From contig JAGVKQ010000017.1 of the NCBI GenBank assembly GCA_020050435.1, positions 62,001 to 126,000 of the forward strand: a stretch of 64,000 nt of DNA, given 5' to 3'. The notes beneath the pieces are model-generated. The model was not told the origin of the DNA, searched no databases, and saw nothing but the letters and a program-made list of their open reading frames with translations. The first letter of the stretch is position 1. Each line of letters opens with the position of its first letter. The stretch comes from Candidatus Caenarcanales bacterium (GTDB lineage Bacteria > Cyanobacteriota > Vampirovibrionia > 2-02-FULL-35-15). Below, in pieces: positions 16,129 through 24,800 of this stretch. A program made the position numbers and the translations under genes.

Positions 16129-16217
16129 AGATAGTTTATGGTTGATAGTTCATAGTTGATGGTTTATAGTTGAATGAATAGTCAATTACTATTAACTATT
16201 TGACTATTAACCATTGG
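16129..16217. repeat. Palindromic repeat, TATGGTTGATAGT type
   Basis: Heptamer-like blocks (AGTTTATGGTTGATAGTTCAT) at 16129-16175 face inverted blocks (TACTATTAACTATT, ACTATTAACCAT) at 16186-16214. It is related to the 5774-5843 element and abuts tRNA-Trp on its 5' side. The 16025-16128 stretch between it and secE holds no gene I can see. Confidence 0.6.
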
Positions 16218-16223
16218 CCTTTT

Positions 16224-16297
16224 GCGTCCTTAGTTCAGCCTGGTAGAACGTTGGTCTCCAAAACCAAATGTCGTGGGTTCAAATCCTACAGGGCGCG
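16224..16297 (+). tRNA. tRNA-Trp (CCA anticodon)
   Basis: A full cloverleaf of 74 bases. The acceptor is GCGTCCT (16224-16230) pairing with AGGGCGC (16290-16296, one G-T pair), with discriminator G. The D-arm is GTTC/GAAC, the anticodon stem TTGGT/ACCAA encloses CTCCAAA (anticodon CCA), and the T-arm is GTGGG TTCAAAT CCTAC. CCA is not encoded; the window's tRNA nucleotidyltransferase would add it. It is divergent from secE and flanked on both sides by palindromic repeats. Confidence 0.95.
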
Positions 16298-16303
16298 CAT
16301 TCA

Positions 16304-16393
16304 GTTTCAAGATATAAGGTTCAAGTTGCAAGAAGAACCACATAAAGTTTGTTCTAAAGTTTTCCCTTGAAACTTTTAACTTAAAACTTGCAA
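16304..16393. repeat. Palindromic repeat, AGTTTCAAGTTGCAAG type
   Basis: AGTTTCAAG and GGTTCAAGTTGCAAG (16304-16333) are matched by inverted CTTGAAACT and CTTGCAACTTG (about 16366-16393). It is a third repeat family, positioned directly downstream of tRNA-Trp. Confidence 0.6.
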
Positions 16394-16438
16394 CTTGCCT
16401 GGGTCCTTTTTGTTGTAAATAAGTTTAAATAAATTAAT

Positions 16439-16660
16439 TTAATCTTTTAAATCTAAAACCCAATTTGCATCGGTGCAATAGATTTTACATAATGCTCTAA
16501 ATTTTCTAACTGGCATGTCTACCTTACCAACTTCAAACTTTCTTAAGTTAGCTCTATCTATTTTAATTTTATGTTGCTCATATAAAAGATTAACGGCACC
16601 TTGTAAGGATAAACCCATTGCTTCTCTAGATTTTCTAAGTCTTGTATTCCACCTAGCCAA
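16439..16660 (-). CDS. Small helix-turn-helix protein
   Basis: A probable DNA-binding protein with a Cro/C1-like HTH: RLRKSREAMGLSLQGAVNLL, then IKIDRANLRKFEVGKV as the recognition region. No effector domain is present. The frame is open to a TTG at 16687, but the inner TTG at 16660 is preceded by GAGG eight bases upstream, which decides the start and gives 73 aa beginning ARWNTRL after the initiator. It is divergent from the exported protein at 16799, and an inverted repeat lies between them. It could be a regulator of that gene or an orphan antitoxin-like HTH; no toxin is adjacent. Confidence 0.7.
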   Translation of the reverse strand: MARWNTRLRKSREAMGLSLQGAVNLLYEQHKIKIDRANLRKFEVGKVDMPVRKFRALCKIYCTDANWVLDLKD

Positions 16661-16742
16661 TTTCTTAACCTCAATTGTAATAACCAAGGTAATTGACTGG
16701 ATTTGCTATTGAGGTAGGATGTACCCCAAATGAGTTACAATA

Positions 16743-16773
16743 ATTTCATGTAGTACAAGGTACCTCATGAAAT
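16743..16773. promoter_or_regulatory. Inverted repeat, possible operator or hairpin
   Basis: ATTTCATG (16743-16750) and CATGAAAT (16766-16773) are perfect 8-bp arms around 15 bases, in the divergent spacer between the HTH gene and the exported PPC-like protein gene. Its position suits an operator for the HTH protein, which is an inference. Confidence 0.35.
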
Positions 16774-16798
16774 AGAGCAAATTTGAAGGTCATAAGAT

Positions 16799-17731
16799 AT
16801 GAACAAACGTAAAACACTAATCTTTTTATGCCTGGTTTTAGTAACAGGTTTTACAACTAATCATTCTGCTTCAGCCAATGATGATTCAAGCAAGGTTGAA
16901 AACCATTTATTGCTAAGGTGTGATGGTGCTAATAATGTTTCAGCTGACCAGCAGGAATCAGAACCTAATAATTCTTTCTCTCAAGCCAATTTAGTAACTT
17001 TAACTCAAGGAGTGTGTAGCACTCCTTTTGGTCACGCTGGCCCTAGAGATTCTGAGTATTACGGTACTAAATGGTGTGTCGATGGTTCATACTTTCTCAA
17101 TGTATGTACTGGAGATGAAACAGTAATTAGTGATTTATATAGAATTGATGTTTCTAAATTTTCTAAGATAAGGATTGAAACATTAGCAGATAACAGTTAT
17201 GGGAATATCGGGTTTGTAGTTTTTCAAAGTAATGGTGACAGATTTACAGATTTCTATTTCCCAGGAACAAGTAGTAATTATAGAGAAGAAACATTACGAT
17301 TCCCTGCTGGTTCTTACTACATTGGTGTTACTGCACGTAAAAGTCCTGATAATTATTTCCTGACTGCAGAATGGATAGATGAAAGACCTGGGTTATCTTT
17401 TTGTAGCAATGGCTTAGATGAGGCTGCCTGCAAAGCTGAAGACACAGCCATGTTTATTTTAAATAATCGGAATATAAATAAGGGAATATCTCTGATACTT
17501 GATAAAACAAATTTTAGCTCCAGTGATAGTTGCAATATTACATCTTCAAATAGATTTATTACAGTTAATCCAACTATTACAAGTGGCTTTTTTGACCAAA
17601 CCATAAGAGTAAAAGCAAACAAAAGCTATGCTAATTCTCTTTTAAAACAAGGACAAACAGCTAGCGTAACTATTACCACGAGTTGTACTAATGGTATAAA
17701 AATAGAACTTCCTGTTTTACTTAGTAGATAA
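16799..17731 (+). CDS. Exported protein with PPC-like beta-sandwich
   Basis: A signal peptide (MNKRKTLIFLCLVLVTGFTT, cleavage probably after SASA) directs secretion. Residues about 52-190 resemble the bacterial pre-peptidase C-terminal (PPC) fold: SEPNNSFSQANLVTL at the start, LYRIDVSKFSKIRIETLA in the middle and FPAGSYYIGVTAR near the end. A Cys-containing C-terminal part (about 195-310) ends in an Ig-like strand pattern (GQTASVTITTSC). PPC domains usually accompany secreted peptidases, but no protease motif is visible here, so a binding or surface role is more likely. GAAGG precedes the ATG. At least eight cysteines suggest disulfides after export. Confidence 0.7.
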   Translation: MNKRKTLIFLCLVLVTGFTTNHSASANDDSSKVENHLLLRCDGANNVSADQQESEPNNSFSQANLVTLTQGVCSTPFGHAGPRDSEYYGTKWCVDGSYFLNVCTGDETVISDLYRIDVSKFSKIRIETLADNSYGNIGFVVFQSNGDRFTDFYFPGTSSNYREETLRFPAGSYYIGVTARKSPDNYFLTAEWIDERPGLSFCSNGLDEAACKAEDTAMFILNNRNINKGISLILDKTNFSSSDSCNITSSNRFITVNPTITSGFFDQTIRVKANKSYANSLLKQGQTASVTITTSCTNGIKIELPVLLSR

Positions 17732-17753
17732 TGAAAATAATCAAGGAGAGAAC

Positions 17754-18179
17754 ATGGGAATTGGAAAGTTTATAAAAGGTATCATTGACTCTAAAACACT
17801 TGGTAAGAACATTATTGAAAAGCAAGTAGATATATATCAAAAACAAAGACAGCTTTTTCCTAAACATGATCCACATACTCATTTAGCACAGACTTGGCTT
17901 TCACGAATGGCTACACATGGAAAAAATGTAAATGATCCAGACTTGCAAACACTAGCATTTAGTGAGACTTATAGTTGTGCATGTATTCCACCTCCATATT
18001 GCGCAAGAGCTTTAGGACTCTACATACTTTATAAAGAAAGACCTGATATTATCGGGGCTTATCCAGAATTTAAAGAAGAGTTTGCTGGGCTAATGTTACC
18101 GGTTATGCAAGCTCAAGACAATGGAACTGATAAAGAGCTATATAAAAAGTATAATCCAGCAATGTCAGAGAAGTTATAA
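17754..18179 (+). CDS. Hypothetical protein, 141 aa
   Basis: Not recognised. It is a cytoplasmic-looking protein with an N-terminal amphipathic part (GIGKFIKGIIDSKTLGKNII), a central SETYSCACIPPPYCARALGL stretch with three cysteines, and a helical C-terminus. The Cys spacing CxCx5C could bind a metal, though this is speculative. A strong CAAGGAGAG site precedes the ATG, and the gene starts 22 bases after the exported protein gene, so it is likely co-transcribed. The downstream small membrane protein begins one base after its stop. Confidence 0.65.
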   Translation: MGIGKFIKGIIDSKTLGKNIIEKQVDIYQKQRQLFPKHDPHTHLAQTWLSRMATHGKNVNDPDLQTLAFSETYSCACIPPPYCARALGLYILYKERPDIIGAYPEFKEEFAGLMLPVMQAQDNGTDKELYKKYNPAMSEKL

Positions 18180-18180
18180 A

Positions 18181-18366
18181 ATGAGATTTATTGGGAAAAT
18201 TACACCTGAAGAATTTGTGCTGATTGTGGTTTTTATCATAATTTACATTACTGTATTTCTTTCTTCTGTCCATGACAGTAAAAATAGCCTGCTACATGGG
18301 CTTAGCTTTGGTTTAACAATTTTTGGAGCAAAAGCTATAGCACAGTTGGTAAAGAGCAAAAAATGA
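18181..18366 (+). CDS. Small membrane protein, 61 aa
   Basis: Starts MRFIGKITPEEFVLIVVFII and has two hydrophobic segments (about residues 12-29 and 38-55), consistent with a two-span membrane protein with a Lys-rich C-terminus. The ATG lies one base after the stop of the preceding gene, so translation is probably coupled. An upstream in-frame start at 18121 would overlap the preceding gene by 59 bases and is unlikely. Function unknown. Confidence 0.55.
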   Translation: MRFIGKITPEEFVLIVVFIIIYITVFLSSVHDSKNSLLHGLSFGLTIFGAKAIAQLVKSKK

Positions 18367-18542
18367 ATAAAATAACAATGAAGGTAGCTTAAGCAAGAAC
18401 AGTAATAAAACACATACTTTTTGTCGCCCTGTCCAAATAACATAAATCAAAGCATCTTTTAAATTAATAGAACTAGAACTTTTAAGCACGAGACAAACAA
18501 ACTTTTACGAACTGCCCGTTTTATTTGACATCAAAAAGGGGT

Positions 18543-18619
18543 GTGGGGTCGAGGACATGTACGATACAAAAAATCTTACGAAAGGGATTGACCAAAAATA
18601 AGAGTTCCGCAGACCCCAC
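18543..18619 (+). ncRNA. Possible structured RNA, unidentified
   Basis: In a gene-free stretch (18367-18670) GTGGGGTC (18543-18550) pairs perfectly with GACCCCAC (18612-18619), closing a 61-base region. This GC-rich segment stands out from its AT-rich surroundings, and a terminator-like hairpin follows at 18635-18659. I could not match it to 6S, SRP, tmRNA or RNase P RNA from conserved motifs. The orientation is inferred from the terminator. It also contains a short ORF with GAGG before ATG at 18557 (14 codons), which is probably incidental. Confidence 0.35.
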
Positions 18620-18634
18620 GCTGGAAGGGGTTTT

Positions 18635-18659
18635 AAGGGAAACCAAAGAGGTTTCCCTT
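18635..18659 (+). terminator. Strong hairpin, terminator-like
   Basis: AAGGGAAACC (18635-18644) pairs with GGTTTCCCTT (18650-18659) around a 5-base loop, followed by the T-containing tract AATTGTTTAAG. It would end the possible RNA at 18543 or the upstream small-gene unit. Confidence 0.55.
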
Positions 18660-18670
18660 AATTGTTTAAG

Positions 18671-18823
18671 TTAATTTATAAATAGACTCTCAAAGCTCGG
18701 ACCAATCTTACAAAGTTCTATTTCTATTTTCTGCCATACATTACCTAAGATATATGGTTCATTTATATTTAAAGTTTTTTCTAGTTCATCTTTAGAAGGA
18801 AAATCATAAATGATAGATGATCC
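18671..18823 (-). pseudogene. YciI-like domain remnant
   Basis: A reverse-strand frame of about 50 codons reads GSSIIYDFPSKDELEKTLNI then NEPYILGNVWQKIEIELCKI, which matches the C-terminal half of YciI-like (YCII) domains in the FxxxSxxEv...DPYvlagvw pattern. It is preceded in frame by a stop codon (18824-18826) and has no start codon, so the N-terminal half is missing. It lies directly downstream of the 232-aa gene. This is a similarity by pattern only; it could be chance. Confidence 0.4.
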
Positions 18824-18830
18824 TTAAAAA

Positions 18831-19529
18831 TCACCAAAACATTTTTAAAATTCCTGAGGCAGCTTCTACTAATAAAACAATAAGATGTTTTCTTTGTTTA
18901 GATTTTTCCATTTTCTCTATAATTAAATCTATCTCTCTTTGTCTAAAGATTTCATGGATTTGTTCTAGGTCTCCTTGAAGCGAACCTCTTCTAATTTCTA
19001 AGGTAGTGTCTACGTCAAATGTAATTCTTCTCTTTTCAACATAGTCTTTATAAGCCATAATAAAAGTTTTCAAAGGAAGATTATTTTCTTTCATTTCTAC
19101 ACAATAAAAACAAAAGTCACTTATAACTTGTTCATCTCTATTATCATAGGAAAAATCATAACAAGCTTCACAAAAATAATTCATCTCTTCTGAAGATGAG
19201 CCATTCTGCTCTAAAGAAATAAGAGTAGTTGCAAAAAGCTCAAGCATATGATCTGGCGATTCTGTTCTTAAAAGCTTACTGAAACAAATACCAAACCTTG
19301 CTTCAGCTTCTTCTCTTCTATCTTTTTGTGTTTCATCGAATTGGAGGACTTGTAATGAATCAATCGTTGTTTCATATATTCCATACTGAATGGGATCACT
19401 TTCAAGACATGTGCGAACAAGTTTTGGAATATTTTTTTTGTCTTGCAGGGAAGCATATGGCAACCATTGAGCACGAAGAAAATGATCTTCCCAACTCGTT
19501 GTAGTTATTGATGAAGGTACAGCTATCAT
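18831..19529 (-). CDS. Hypothetical protein, 232 aa
   Basis: Not recognised. The sequence is acidic, helical and soluble-looking, ending in a hydrophobic segment (HLIVLLVEAASGILKMFW) that could be a C-terminal membrane-associated helix. Cys pairs occur at YFCEACYDF and DFCFYC near the middle, which might form a metal site. A -10-like TAGAAT lies 12 bases before the ATG, giving at most a very short leader, and no Shine-Dalgarno is present. It is divergent from the peptide-binding lipoprotein gene. Function unknown. Confidence 0.65.
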   Translation of the reverse strand: MIAVPSSITTTSWEDHFLRAQWLPYASLQDKKNIPKLVRTCLESDPIQYGIYETTIDSLQVLQFDETQKDRREEAEARFGICFSKLLRTESPDHMLELFATTLISLEQNGSSSEEMNYFCEACYDFSYDNRDEQVISDFCFYCVEMKENNLPLKTFIMAYKDYVEKRRITFDVDTTLEIRRGSLQGDLEQIHEIFRQREIDLIIEKMEKSKQRKHLIVLLVEAASGILKMFW

Positions 19530-19600
19530 AAATTAAAAAAGATTCTACATTAAAACCCTTAAAAATTAAAGTATCTACAACCTTTAATATCAATATGACA

Positions 19601-19606
19601 TATAAT
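19601..19606 (+). promoter_or_regulatory. -10 TATAAT, predicted leaderless start
   Basis: TATAAT sits exactly 6 bases before the ATG at 19613, the same geometry as at 4231. No Shine-Dalgarno is present. Confidence 0.6.
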
Positions 19607-19612
19607 TAAAAA

Positions 19613-21202
19613 ATGCTTACACGCCGTGAATTCAATAAATTACTTTTAAGTGTTGTTTTTATCCCATCTTTAGTTGGCTGTACAAGTTTAAAGAAAAAAG
19701 ATTTTGAAGAAGGGATTCTTAGACTTAATCTAGGATTTGAGCCAGATACCATTGATTGGGCTAAAGCTACTGACTCTTATTCATTTGATGTAATTGCAAA
19801 TATAATGGTCGGTCTAACTAAATACAATAATGAACTGAAATCAATTCCTTCCCTAGCTAAAAGCTGGGATATTTCGCCAGATGGGAAAATTTATACTTTT
19901 CACCTAGACAAAGAAGCTAAGTGGTCAGACGGAAAAGAAGTTCTAGCACATGATTTTGTATACGGTTGGTTGAGATTGTTAAATCCACAAACAGCTGGTC
20001 CTTATGCTTATTTAATGTATCCTATAAAAAATGCAGAGGCTTATAATCAAGGAAAAATAAAAGATCCAAGTTTAGTAGGTGTAAAAGCCCTGGATAACTA
20101 TACCCTTGAAGTAGAATTGGATTCTCCAATTGCATTTTTTATAAATCTTACTTCCTGGGCTGTATTTTTTCCTCAGAGAAAAGACATTATAGAAAAACAT
20201 GGCAATGACTGGACTGAACCTAAAAATATAGTAAGTTGTGGTCCTTTTATTCTTGAAAAATGGCAACATGAATATAAAATTTCTCTTGCAAAAAATCCTT
20301 TTTATAAAAACCCAGAACCAAAATTAAAAGAAATTAAATATTTTATAGTTCCAGAACAATCTAGTGGATTTTCACTTTTTACAAACAATGAGCTTGATTC
20401 AGTAGATTCTAGATCAGTACCCATAAGTGAAATTGAAACTATTAGAAAAATGAAAGAAACAAAGTTTTATCCTCTCTTAAGAGCTACTTATATAGGATTC
20501 AATGTTCATAAGCCTCCTTTCGATAATCCATTTGTTAGAGCTGCTTTTAGCCATGCCATAGATAGAAATATCTTCCCAAAGATTTTAAGAAGAGGAGAAG
20601 TGCCTAGCTCTACTTGGATTCCACCTGGCTTAAGTGATTTTTACTCACCAGAGATAGGATGTAGTTTTAATCCTGACATTGCAAAAGAGTTGCTGGAAAA
20701 AGCTGGATTTAAAAATGGTTCAGGATTTCCTTCTGTAACTTTGCTATTTCCCACCAGAGAAGATGCAAAATTAATTGCAGAAGCATGTCAGGAACTGTGG
20801 CATAAAGCATTAGGCATTAAAATAAATATTGAAAATCAAGAATGGAAAGTTTATTTAAATACCCTTCAAAAATCTCCTCCTCATTTATTTAGAATGAGCT
20901 GGGGAGCAGATTATCCAGATCCTGATACGTTTATGGCTTTATTCACAGCATTTTCAGGCAATAATCATGGGAGATGGAAAAATAAGGTTTACGATAGACT
21001 CGTAAATGTAGCTGCAAAAACTTTAGATTTAAATAAAAGACAATCTCTTTATCAGAAAGCTCAAAGGCTTTTACTTGAAAAAGATGTAGCAATTGCTCCA
21101 CTTTTTTTTAATACTCAAACGATATTAAACAAACCTTGGGTAAAAGATTTTGAGTTTAATCCCATGGATTTGGTTTTTTATGAAAGCGTAAGTGTCAGTT
21201 AA
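19613..21202 (+). CDS. Peptide ABC transporter substrate-binding lipoprotein (OppA/DppA family)
   Basis: A periplasmic or membrane-anchored solute-binding protein of family 5 that captures oligopeptides for an ABC importer. The N-terminus MLTRREFNKLLLSVVFIPSL carries a Tat-like RRxFxK motif and then a lipobox LVGC (Cys23), so it is likely exported and lipidated. SBP_bac_5 features include GFEPDTIDWAKATDSYSFDV, YTFHLDKEAKWSDGKEVLAHDFVYGW and RAAFSHAIDRN. At 529 aa it has normal length. No permease or ATPase gene is adjacent, so it is an orphan component here. The start follows TATAAT by 6 bases. Confidence 0.92.
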   Translation: MLTRREFNKLLLSVVFIPSLVGCTSLKKKDFEEGILRLNLGFEPDTIDWAKATDSYSFDVIANIMVGLTKYNNELKSIPSLAKSWDISPDGKIYTFHLDKEAKWSDGKEVLAHDFVYGWLRLLNPQTAGPYAYLMYPIKNAEAYNQGKIKDPSLVGVKALDNYTLEVELDSPIAFFINLTSWAVFFPQRKDIIEKHGNDWTEPKNIVSCGPFILEKWQHEYKISLAKNPFYKNPEPKLKEIKYFIVPEQSSGFSLFTNNELDSVDSRSVPISEIETIRKMKETKFYPLLRATYIGFNVHKPPFDNPFVRAAFSHAIDRNIFPKILRRGEVPSSTWIPPGLSDFYSPEIGCSFNPDIAKELLEKAGFKNGSGFPSVTLLFPTREDAKLIAEACQELWHKALGIKINIENQEWKVYLNTLQKSPPHLFRMSWGADYPDPDTFMALFTAFSGNNHGRWKNKVYDRLVNVAAKTLDLNKRQSLYQKAQRLLLEKDVAIAPLFFNTQTILNKPWVKDFEFNPMDLVFYESVSVS

Positions 21203-21444
21203 AAGATTCCATGGGCATACCCTAAGCTATCAATTTCTAAACTCTGTATTAATAGGATTGTAATTTTCTCTCAATTATCTTCTTAACCTTATATATAAAC
21301 CGTATAAAAATGAATAAATAGTTAAAAGTACTAGAGTATTCAGCTTATAAAAATACAAAATCTCAACAATTTTTTTAGGATTACGTCTTTGTATTAGTAA
21401 ATGCAATGTGCTATTAATAGAAGTAAGAAAAAGGTTGTTTACAA

Positions 21445-21840
21445 ATGCAAGAAGCAGCAAAAAGATTTAAACCATCTACAGAAAAAGTTAGCAAAGATTG
21501 TCAGCTATCAGGCTTATTTAATATCATTGCAAATAACTTATTAACCGCTACAGAAGTTTTAGGCACAGGTCATAGATTAGAAACAGTGCATGAGCTAGAA
21601 CTTGTTTCTAAAAAAGCTAGATCTCTAACTAAAGAAATGCTCATAAATCATCAAAACAAAGATAATTTAAATGAAAGAGTTTCCAGCTTGAAAGAAAAAA
21701 TGTTAGAGCTTATAAATGACTTATCCATTGAACTAAATGAATTAGATCCAAGTAAAAACAAAGATAAAAGAGCAATTGAAAATTTAATTTTAGCTAGAAG
21801 ATTACTTAGAGAGTCACAAAGAGGCTTGTCTACCCTTTAA
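21445..21840 (+). CDS. Hypothetical helical protein, 131 aa
   Basis: Not recognised. It is predicted almost wholly helical, with heptad-like stretches (LNERVSSLKEKMLELINDLS) suggesting a coiled coil, and has no membrane segment or signal peptide. The ATG at 21445 is preceded by AAAAAGGTTG, a modest ribosome binding site. It ends with a 4-base tail-to-tail overlap with the 1121-aa gene. The 242-base gap before it (21203-21444) shows no gene or strong structure. Confidence 0.6.
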   Translation: MQEAAKRFKPSTEKVSKDCQLSGLFNIIANNLLTATEVLGTGHRLETVHELELVSKKARSLTKEMLINHQNKDNLNERVSSLKEKMLELINDLSIELNELDPSKNKDKRAIENLILARRLLRESQRGLSTL

Positions 21841-24800
21841 TTACTTAGAATCAGCTCTTCAGGTTTAGTAGTGGTTTCTAAATCACCATCTAAAAGAGTT
21901 GCAGGGAATACAATACCAGCGACGTCTGCTCCTTTTGGAGTTATAACGTTAAATAATTTAATTCCCGCTTCAACAGTAGAAGTAATTTGTGCAGTAACAG
22001 TTATTACTGTTTTCTTGACTTTAATCTTTCTAATCGTAATTCCTTCAGAAGGTACAAAAGTTACATTGGTAAGGAAATTTGCTTTTCCTAAAAGTTTTTC
22101 TAATTGCCCATCGATTGTGGCAATCTTTTTTATGAAGTTTTCACCTGGTATAGTAAGAATTAGTTTCTTCCCTGAATTTTTAATGGTTGCTGAAAGTGGG
22201 TCATTGATTTGTGGTTTTCCTATTGAATCTTTCCCTACTTTAACATCAGGAGATTCTACAACCTGGAGTTTTATATCTGCCAAAGAGTCAGTTCCCACAC
22301 CAACAATGCTAATTTTTGCATCTCCAATATTTGCATCAGAGGGAATTGTAATTGTTGTAACTAAATCAAGAGGATCTCCTTCAGTAGTCTGGAATCTATA
22401 ATAATTTCTTTTACTTCTAGCTTGTCCTGTAATATTCTTAAGGTAAGCAAACCCAACAAGGAATGTTCTACCTGAGCTATCTCTTAATATCACAGGGCGA
22501 CTGGAATTTATGTCAGAGTTATTTACTTGGATAACGGGACCTCCACTGAAATTAACATTACTTGCAAAGGTAAATCCTTGAGGAACTATGAAAAGGGTAT
22601 TTTCTCCACCTGGATCCAATCCCATAATTGCAGGCAGTTCTACTGTTGCATCATCACCATTTGAAATAGGTGGTAAGTTTGAAATTTCAACTGCTCCTGT
22701 AGAAGAAATATCAAAATCAGGATTCTCATCAGAAAGTTTAGTAAACTCATCTACAAGACTTTCTGTCAAATCTTCAGAATCTTCGGGAATATTTATAACT
22801 TCTACATTATCAGGCAATCCATCTCCAGCTTCAGATTCCGTGTCATCTGATATAAATGAAACAGTTATTTCTGATGTTGAAACATTGTCATTAATATCAG
22901 TAGCATCAACTGTAATAAGACTTTTACCTGGATCAAGCTCTATGGTCTGATTATAGGAACCTGACGGAGAAACAGGAAGGCTTTCACCATTTAAAAATAT
23001 TTCTTTAATTTGATCATCATCTTTTACTGTAAATGAAACATTGATATTACCAGAATCGCTAAAGACTTCTCCATTTCCTGGAGAAGTAATAACTATTAAA
23101 GGAGCATTTGGATTTACTGATAAAGGATTAATATCTAGCTCTGCTTTATTCCCAGCTCTATCCTGAACTACAATATCTATAGGAGAATCTTCTACAGTAA
23201 CAAAAAAATCAACTTTTTCACCTTTAGCAAAGGTTACGGGTTCTGAGTTTACTAAAATTGAAGTGATTTCTGAGCCTGTCCCATCAACGTTACCAGTTAT
23301 ATTAAAACCATTTGTGGACTGTGTAGCATTAGCAGTTAATATTGGAAGTTTAGTATCTAAAAGAACCTTAATAGCTTTAGAAGATTTATTTCCTGCATTA
23401 TCCTCAGCAGAGATTGCTATAGACTGCTGACCATCAGAAGAAAAAGTTAGTGTTGCTGAGAAAGCATAGGAATTCGGGGTTAATGATTTACTGTCTAAAG
23501 TAAGATTTGCTACTTGCCCATTTACAAGAACTTCTTTTACAAGAGATCCTGTTCCATTAACTCTTCCTACAACTCTTAGTCTTTTTGAATTAACTGCTCT
23601 TAAATCAATAGGAGAAAGAACATTTATAGCAGGTTCGATGGTATCAATTCCTGACTGCACATCACCAAACTTAAAGGCTCCTTGATAAATACTTGTAAAT
23701 TGGTCGCCGGTTAATGAATTTGAAGTAAGAATTAAATCATAAAGCCCAGGGATTAAAATAGCCGGAGTTAAACCTGTTATTGAAAGTCCATCAGAAGAAA
23801 TACTTAGTCCTGTAGCGCAATTTTCAGAATCAAAACATACACTTATATCTTTTCCAAATCTTGCGGGGTCTACATATGAATCAATACTAAATTGAACCTG
23901 TTCATTTATATTTGCTGAGCTTGGTGAAATGGTTTTTGCTATAGGTCCTAAATTTAAATCTGTGACTAAACTTACTGATTGCGTTTCAAAAGGATTTGGA
24001 ATGATTGCATAGCGACCATTAGGATCAATAGTAAGAGCTGTTTGTCCGCTATCAGTGGAAAGTTCTATTTCATCTACCAGTGATAAATCATTAAAATCAA
24101 AAATCTTTAGGAACTTTGAGCCTGATTTTAGAACTAAAACCAAAACTTTACTTTGATCAGGAGTGATGCCAATATCTATTGTAATACTTTCATCAGTTAC
24201 AGGATTACTGCTTAATAAAAAAATGTTTCCATCAGCAGCAATTGATGCTTTATAAAGCTGGAATCCAGCTGGATCAGTAAAAAGATCACCTGATACTATT
24301 GCTGTCATGCCATCTGGCGAAATTGTTGAAATTGTAGGCCCTGATAAAGTAGCACTTAGTACTTTACTTATAAGCATATTTGACTCAAAGTCAAAGAAAT
24401 GAATAGAGTGATTCCCACTTAAAGTAGAAATTACAGCCTTCTTCCCAGAAGCATCAAAAACTACATTATCCTGAAATGCACCTACATTAGATAAAGAAGA
24501 ATCGATACCTGTTGTTTCTAAAGTGCCCGTATTATTATCAAATATTGAAATTGATTTACTTAGGGGAGAAGAATGAGTCAAGATTGCTTTACTAAAATCA
24601 TTATTAAAGTTAATAGAGTCAACTCTTGCTGGAAGACTTATTTTTTTTACCACTAGGTTTTTTTGTAAATCAAAAACAATAAGTTCTGGATTAGAAGAAA
24701 GTGTTGAAAAGAATATTGTATTTCCATCAGCATCTCCAAAGACAGGAGAAGTCAATGATGAAATAGTAGGTAATGAATTAATATCAGTTGATTTACTTAA

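Noticed and set aside
18121-18180. Upstream start for the small membrane protein
   Set aside because: This part overlaps the preceding gene in another frame; the ATG at 18181 directly follows that gene's stop and begins a sensible membrane protein.
18543-18660. 6S, SRP or tmRNA assignment for the paired GC-rich segment
   Set aside because: Diagnostic features (SRP GGAAG/AGCA loop, tmRNA T-arm, 6S central bubble context) were not found, so only a generic candidate is reported.
21275-21460. Hydrophobic minus-strand ORF of 61 codons
   Set aside because: It has a TTG start, no ribosome binding site, overlaps the helical 131-aa gene and has an AT-rich composition that gives hydrophobic residues by chance.
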